Below, piece by piece: positions 62,981 through 64,000 of a stretch of DNA of 64,000 nucleotides (position 1 is its first letter; the number at the start of each line of letters is the position of its first letter). This stretch comes from Thermoplasmata archaeon (GTDB lineage: Archaea > Thermoplasmatota > Thermoplasmata > GCA-020350865): the NCBI GenBank assembly GCA_020348445.1, contig CP070751.1, forward strand, positions 2,197,613 through 2,261,612, read 5' to 3'. The notes beneath the pieces were generated by a model. The model was not told the origin of the DNA. It was given only the letters and a program-made list of their open reading frames with translations, and ran no database searches. The translations under genes were made by a program, and so were the position numbers.

Positions 62981-64000
62981 TCAAAGAGGAACATCCCAAA
63001 CCTTTGTGACTTTGGAGTGAATATAGTATCCTCTTCCGATCTCGAAATAATCCGACGGTCCCATCTTTTCCCATCTTTGAGTACTCGAATCATAGGTCCA
63101 GATCGCATCGACATCAGATGGGAAGTCGATGTTGTTCAAAGCTGCGGTTCTATCCCTATTGCTCAGTGAGGGGTAGCCAACAAGATTCCAGCCCGAATGT
63201 AAAGCGATGTTCTGGTTTGCGGTTGGCCTTGTGCCATTATAGAAGAAGATAGTGTCTCCCGGCTGAGTTATATGAACCCAGATGCCCATTTTTTCGTTCA
63301 ACTCAAATAAATCGTTTCCATAAGGCTTGCCTTCTTTGTAATGTTTCCAGGGATCTTTTGTGTCGGTAATATTATACCATTGGACCGCATCATACAAGCC
63401 ATCGATGGACCTAAGCACTTTTGTCAGGTTTTGCTCTTTTTGGATCAGAGGTAGAGAAATAAGGTTCCAGCCCTGCTTTAAAATCATATAGTTTTTGTTA
63501 GGCTCGATAAGGGGATAGTTGTCTTGGGAATCTGAATCGATCACATAGGGATTCTTACCACCACCTCCAATCGTCCCGTTATCGACTATTCCATCATTGC
63601 CCAATATATCCTGACCTTCTCCATTATACTCATCATATGCCCCTTCACTTGATTCATCGAAATCTGACCAATAATTGCCGCCGGAAGGATAGCCATTGTC
63701 CCATTGGTTTGCATTATTCGTACCATCGTAAGCTTGAATTATATTGTTTATGATGTTGTTGTGGTAAATACTGTTATTTGTCGAGTCATTTAAATAGAAA
63801 CCATAGTTGCCGTTTGAAAAGACGGTATTACCGATAATGCCATTCCAGTTGGAAGAAGCGAGAAGGCGAATGCCATCATTATTGTTTAAAGAAACGTTGT
63901 TACCTGATATTTTATTGTCGTCTGATGATGAGGATACATTTATACCTTCTAAATTGTCTGAAATAACGTTACCCAAGATGTTGATATTTGATGACTGGAC
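62981..64000 (-). CDS. Secreted NosD beta-helix protein with type-A module, 5' end beyond the window
   Basis: A partial gene. The frame is open to the right edge, reading QSSNINILGNVISDNLEG inward from 64000, so the signal peptide and most of the beta-helix are outside. The visible helix closes with GYPSGGNYWSDF and EYNGEGQDILGNDG, and the type-A module ends KVWDVPL at 62981. The visible part is almost the same as the end of the 43581 protein. Confidence 0.85.
   Translation of the reverse strand, partial: VQSSNINILGNVISDNLEGINVSSSSDDNKISGNNVSLNNNDGIRLLASSNWNGIIGNTVFSNGNYGFYLNDSTNNSIYHNNIINNIIQAYDGTNNANQWDNGYPSGGNYWSDFDESSEGAYDEYNGEGQDILGNDGIVDNGTIGGGGKNPYVIDSDSQDNYPLIEPNKNYMILKQGWNLISLPLIQKEQNLTKVLRSIDGLYDAVQWYNITDTKDPWKHYKEGKPYGNDLFELNEKMGIWVHITQPGDTIFFYNGTRPTANQNIALHSGWNLVGYPSLSNRDRTAALNNIDFPSDVDAIWTYDSSTQRWEKMGPSDYFEIGRGYYIHSKVTKVWDVPL

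Noticed and set aside
1..64000. tRNA, rRNA or other known structured RNA genes
   Set aside because: No cloverleaf, T-loop GTTCRANNC pattern in a suitable context, or rRNA-like sequence was recognised in the intergenic stretches.

Overview
This is a stretch of an archaeal chromosome, most likely a Thermoplasmata-type euryarchaeon. The evidence is a DNA polymerase D small subunit, a Bat-type HTH_10 regulator, the archaeal DUF131 and DUF835 families, TATA boxes about 26 nt upstream of leaderless starts, and strong Shine-Dalgarno sequences (GGAGGTGAT) at internal genes. There is no rRNA, tRNA, CRISPR array, transposase or integrase in the window. The lineage is an inference from gene content.

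Region 1 (1-21.4 kb) is housekeeping. It holds a double winged-helix regulator, an isoleucyl-tRNA synthetase with an unusual zinc-ribbon/DUF835 tail, PurA, the tRNA thiolase TtuA, a Sir2 deacetylase, a serine-biosynthesis group (DUF1015, SerC, SerA), the TrkA/TrkH potassium transporter, DNA polymerase D DP1, and a ferredoxin-ThiL-radical SAM run.

Region 2 (21.4-27.8 kb) holds three secreted proteins: an Asp-box propeller and two NosD-type beta-helices.

Region 3 (28-39.5 kb) returns to cellular genes: an RNase H-fold protein, a DUF131 membrane protein, biotin carboxylase, an envelope/glycosylation cluster (two methyltransferases, a DPM1-like GT2, a UPF0104 membrane protein, a YfhO-like GT-C protein), SerRS, a TPR protein and the Bat-like regulator.

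Region 4 (39.5-64 kb, running off the right edge) is an accessory surface-protein array, nearly all on the minus strand. Large secreted NosD beta-helix or beta-propeller proteins alternate with a family of small secreted proteins (about 155-169 aa). All but two of the complete large secreted proteins in the window end in one of two C-terminal modules: type A (about 165 aa, two GWNL motifs, ending W-x-V/I-P-L) or type B (about 390 aa, fibronectin-like, ending KF-x-FIG-x). The exceptions are the beta-helix at 23660-25840 and the propeller at 54538-55845. Two type-B genes have an orphan type-A tail just past their stop codons, which looks like the scar of a C-terminal module swap.

Four promoter modules in the array share one symmetrical design: a palindrome flanked at exactly 17 bp (centre to centre) by opposed TATA boxes. 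Two palindrome sequences occur, GGAACGTTCC and GGTTAGCTAACC, each twice. A winged-helix gene (51554-52036), the only gene in the array on the plus strand, is the obvious candidate regulator. The small genes have long conserved 5' leaders and each ends in a terminator hairpin. Together these features suggest a modular, individually switched surface-display system, possibly glycosylated by the region 3 cluster.
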